Positions 60,759 to 64,000 of a DNA stretch of 64,000 nt are shown here, one piece after another (positions within the stretch are counted from its first letter, which is position 1; each line of letters starts with the position of its first letter). Source of the stretch: Catonia carolina. Its lineage: Eukaryota > Arthropoda > Insecta > Hemiptera > Achilidae. The notes beneath the pieces were generated by a model. It did not search any database, was not told the origin of the DNA, and saw nothing but the letters and a program-made list of their open reading frames with translations. The stretch lies in contig JAQMRL010000014.1 of assembly GCA_035578175.1 (NCBI GenBank), positions 14,273,774 through 14,337,773 on the forward strand. Reading direction: 5' to 3'. Position numbers and translations under genes: made by a program.

Positions 60759-62664
60759 TAGTCGTATTTTCCGGATGATAAGTTGCATTTTTTCATAGGC
60801 TACAGAAAACGGCAAAAAATCACACTGCGTCTTATGAACTGAATGTATAAATTTTTAGCGACATAAACGGCAGTTAGGCAAGTTATGTTTCAAAGTAAAC
60901 ATTTTTTTCTTATCTCACTCATATCGTTCTATTAATTATCTCTCGCAGCAGATATAAAGGTAAATTACAGTAGTGTAGTAAAACAGCTTACTTGATTTCC
61001 GTTCTTTTGAATAGTGTTTACTAATTTCTTTTATAAATGTCTGAACCATAGCACTAAAAAAGCATGGTTGAAAAGTGGGGGGCTTCCTGGATCGAATTAC
61101 GATTCAGTTCGTTATTTCAGTTTGTGCAGTAAACATTACGTTGTATTTATTTTTTATTGTTTTTGAAAACGAATGTCAGTAAGACAAAAAGATTTACATA
61201 TAGTCTACTGTTGCTTATAAATTATCAGTTGTAAGTTATGCAAAGACAAACGGAAATCGGGCTGCCGAAATAGATTTGGACCTCCACCAACGGAGAAGAT
61301 GATTCGCGAATGGAGAATATTTATGAAGATCAACTCCTAAAACAAGATAAGAAAAAACATTCTTCTCGTTCCGAAGTTGCTAAATGGCCTGTACTTGAAG
61401 AAGAAATAAAAACATGGATACTTGACCACAGGAATAATAAAATTTGTATATCAACTAAAATGACAATCCAAGAAGCTAGAAATAAAGCGGTGGCATTAGG
61501 TATTAATGATTTTACTGGTAAATGATCATGGTATTACAGGTTTATGAAACGGTAAGGACTCAGTATGCGTACACGAACAAGAAGACTAGCTTAAGACTTC
61601 CACCGAAGTATGAGACTAGAATAATCGAGTTTCATAAATTCATCATTAACGCCAGAAAAAAGTCAAACTATGATAGTGGACAACTAGGTAACATGGATGA
61701 AACACCTCTAACTCTTGATGTACCATCTAATAGAATTGTAGATCAAAAGGTACAAAATCAGTTATAGTTAAAACAAATGGACACGCAAAACACTCTATAC
61801 AGTTTTTTCTGCTTTCTAAGTTGATGGAATAAAGTCACCACCAGGTAATATTGAAACGAAACACAATGCGTGCAGAGCAAATTCCTTCTGGAATAATACT
61901 TCATGTTCATGAGAACTGGATGGACCAACACGGAATGAAAGTGTGGTCTAAACGTCCGGGAGGCCAATTAAGATAACTAATTAATTTCGGTCTCATCTTA
62001 CACAGGCTACTAGAAGAAGACTGAAAGAAATTCGTACCAAAATTGCTGTTATCCCTGGAGCATTTACAAGCCAACTTCAGCCTTTGAATGAATCCATCAA
62101 TAAACCGTTTAAAGGAGCAATGCGAGAACGCTGGACAAAGTGGTTGGGAACAACAGACCACGTAACCACTCCTACAGGAAGAATGAAGAGGCCTTCCATA
62201 TCTCAAACATTTTTGGCTTTCAATAAAGTTTTAAATTGTAGTAAAATCCTTCAAAAAGTGTGGAATAAGTAACGCAATGGACGGTAGTGAGTTTCACGAG
62301 GATGATTATGAAGAAGAAGAAAGTTCACCGGAAAGTGAAGCGGGAACTGCAAATGAAAGTGAATAAATGAGTTAAGAAGTTTATAAATGAAGTGATTGTA
62401 ATATGATTAAAATGTTTTTTATATTTCTCCGGTTTCTGTCTGTTTTTCATAACCTTTAAATTTGGATTTACTCGAGCGCAAGGGGAGAAGTGTTTAAAGG
62501 TTTTACTTTATGCTAACATCTTAAGTAGATAAATGGTGTATTGGTATTTAGGTAGTATATGTAGACCAACGTTATTTCCATTTTTGGAACAAATCTTCAT
62601 TTATTTTTTTTTCAAATTTGCCTTGAAAAATAAGGGTACGTCTTACAGTCCGGAAGATACGGTA
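60759..62664 (+). mobile_element. pogo/Tigger DNA transposon, dead
   Basis: The left end TAGTCGTATTTTCCGGATGA and the right end, reading inverse, TACCGTATCTTCCGGACTGT are matching termini with TA at the borders, typical of Tigger-type pogo elements. One transposase remnant fills the middle. Confidence 0.87.
61216..62366 (+). pseudogene. pogo/Tigger transposase (CENP-B-like), inactive
   Basis: YKLSVVSYAKTNGNRAAEID then RFGPPPTEKMIREWR is the N-terminal helix-turn-helix. SRSEVAKWPVLEEEIKTWIL and QEARNKAVALGIND is the second (HTH_Tnp_Tc5/CENP-B) domain. The DDE_1 domain begins GQLGNMDETPLTLDVPSNRI with the first catalytic D, and ends TSQLQPLNESINKPFKGAMR and GRMKRPSISQTF. The tail is acidic (EEEESSPESE). 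The second catalytic D region is corrupted (FRSHLTQ preceded by a stop), and several frameshifts are present. Confidence 0.88.
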
Positions 62665-62814
62665 ACTACTAAATATTTTTTAATAATTTTATCACATAGC
62701 TTACTGAAACTTAATTTAGATATAAAATTTACAAATCTTAATAATTAAAAATTTGCAGTATTATAAAACTTTACTTTCAACCAAATAAGATTTCTTAAAA
62801 CCACTACGAATATT

Positions 62815-63345
62815 CCTTATTTTTTACTTTGGAGACCGCAAAGGATTACTTTTGTCAGCTATCTATAAGCTTTCTCTGCATTCTTTCCTCTGATTTTTCG
62901 CCAATATATATCGGTCATTCTGACCGATCTGGCCTGTCTCTTTGCATCTGAAACAACCGTTTAAGTACCTCTGATTTTGGTTTAGGTATTAAATCTAAAG
63001 TTTTTGTCTTTAAGTGTGTCTGTCTTAACTCTCTTCAGCTCCAGATCTCTAAAAGTAAAACCTAGTTCCTCCATACCCTCTTTGACTTCCTTATCCAGAT
63101 TGGTGCTGTTTTTTTTGCAAACAAGTTCCTTATAATTCTGTCTTCTGGTTTTCTAATTAAATAGCCAAAGAAAGATATGCTTTTCTTTTTCATGGAGTCT
63201 AATATTGGCTCATTATCTTGATAGATAATTTGTTGGGTAAGAGTCTCCATTCCCCATCTTTGTGTTTTTAGCCTATACAAGTTCTAAGGATCCTTCGTTC
63301 AAGTTTTTGGATCTTGTCCGTCCTATTTTTTTGGTTAAGTTTAAC
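62815..63345 (-). pseudogene. Non-LTR retrotransposon C-terminus
   Basis: Minus strand: NEPILDSMKKKSISFFGYLI then RKPEDRIIRNLFAKK, parallel to SEPILDTIRKKRISFLGHIL in the 17362-18574 element, and after a frameshift MEELGFTFRDLELKRV and YWRKIRGKNAEKAYR. Same family, more diverged. Confidence 0.75.
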
Positions 63346-63390
63346 CCTTACAGTGCCAGCGTCCTAATATTAGGACGTGAAGATTTAGAC

Positions 63391-64000
63391 TAAAAAATCT
63401 GGTGTGAAACACTCACACAACTTTCTCTTGCCAATGCAAATAATGACCTATATAACCTAACATTAGTAATACAACATTAGGAATAAACAAAAAACTAACC
63501 TCAAAACCATAACCTTATTTCAATCATGAATGAAACACGCGAAATGAAAATCAACCTCAGTTTGGCTTTCAAATACGGAAAATCACTCTTTCACGCTAAA
63601 CTATACTCTGTAGAGAAAAATGCTTGAAATAAAAGTCGTAGATCTTTAAATTTCCTGTAAATTTTATTGTATACATTTTGTCATAAAATGCACACAATGC
63701 TGAATTCTTTAAAAAATCGATTTTTCACATGTTTTCGTGAGACAAAACAGAAAATCGCTAATTACCGCTAAACTATGCGTTATACAAAAAAACTGTTCGA
63801 AATAAAAGTTGTAGAATTTTAAATTTTCTACATTTTTTATTATATAAATTTTTGTGCTAAAATGCATATTAAAGCCGTAATCTTAAAAGCAACAAAATCT
63901 TTAAGTGAAAACAGCCTCACCAAGATTTTCAGCAAACATGGCGCCTACTCTATCTTGTAGAGCATAAAAATTAAGTAAACCAGGCGATTTTTTAAAAAAT
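63391..64000 (-). mobile_element. Family A element, reverse, cut by window end
   Basis: Starts AAAATCTGGTGTGAAACACT and runs through CATGAATGAAACACG, GTAGAGAAAAATGCTTG and ACTCTATCTTGTAGAGC to the last base; the left end lies outside. Confidence 0.87.

Noticed and set aside
1..64000. CRISPR arrays, operons, riboswitches, integrated viral genes
   Set aside because: Spliced genes and eukaryotic transposons make bacterial features irrelevant; no regularly spaced repeats were seen, and all reverse transcriptase remnants are explained by non-LTR elements.

Overview
The window is nuclear DNA from an insect. It is AT-rich, its genes are split by canonical GT-AG introns, and it is crowded with insect-type transposable elements. 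The two protein-coding genes belong to the insect odorant receptor family, a lineage-specific group of seven-transmembrane receptors with a conserved C-terminal SYxYxxxLR-type motif. I cannot place the species below Insecta with confidence; repeat content and receptor divergence would fit a hemipteran or another large-genome insect.

Layout. Two tandem odorant receptor genes lie on the plus strand: gene A at 8354-23882 and gene B at 33876-55749. Each has five coding exons of 782, 100, 102, 156 and 54 nt, in identical phases, and each encodes 397 residues. Conserved bases flank the start codon, the splice sites and the poly(A) region, so they are a tandem duplication. Their introns run from about 2.1 to 6.7 kb and are built largely from mobile elements.

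About 0-8 kb, before gene A: a 578-bp TIR element; two tandem transposase N-terminal fragments; a 2.25-kb THAP-encoding element with 8-bp target duplications that resembles the P superfamily; and a fold-back mariner. 8-24 kb: gene A, with non-LTR retrotransposons, a Tc1/mariner-type pseudogene, MITEs and long inverted repeats in its introns. 24-34 kb: the intergenic region, with three near-complete copies of an abundant ~0.95-kb repeat (family A here), a tRNA-derived SINE, a fold-back mariner and a weak candidate exon on the minus strand. 34-56 kb: gene B, whose introns hold nested non-LTR elements, a DDE transposon interrupted by a retroelement, a 4.26-kb element with 4-bp target duplications (Sola-like) that carries a hAT-like insertion and a SINE, and more family A copies. 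56-64 kb: a fold-back mariner, family A with a nested SINE, a 1.2-kb palindromic element, a second SINE family, a dead pogo/Tigger element and a non-LTR fragment.

The only probable functional genes are the two receptors. Every mobile-element reading frame I could examine is truncated, frameshifted or interrupted. The most interesting signals are the receptor pair itself, the repeated placement of mobile elements within tens of bases of its splice sites, the Helentron-like architecture of family A, and mariner copies that have become inverted repeats, one of which includes host flanking DNA.
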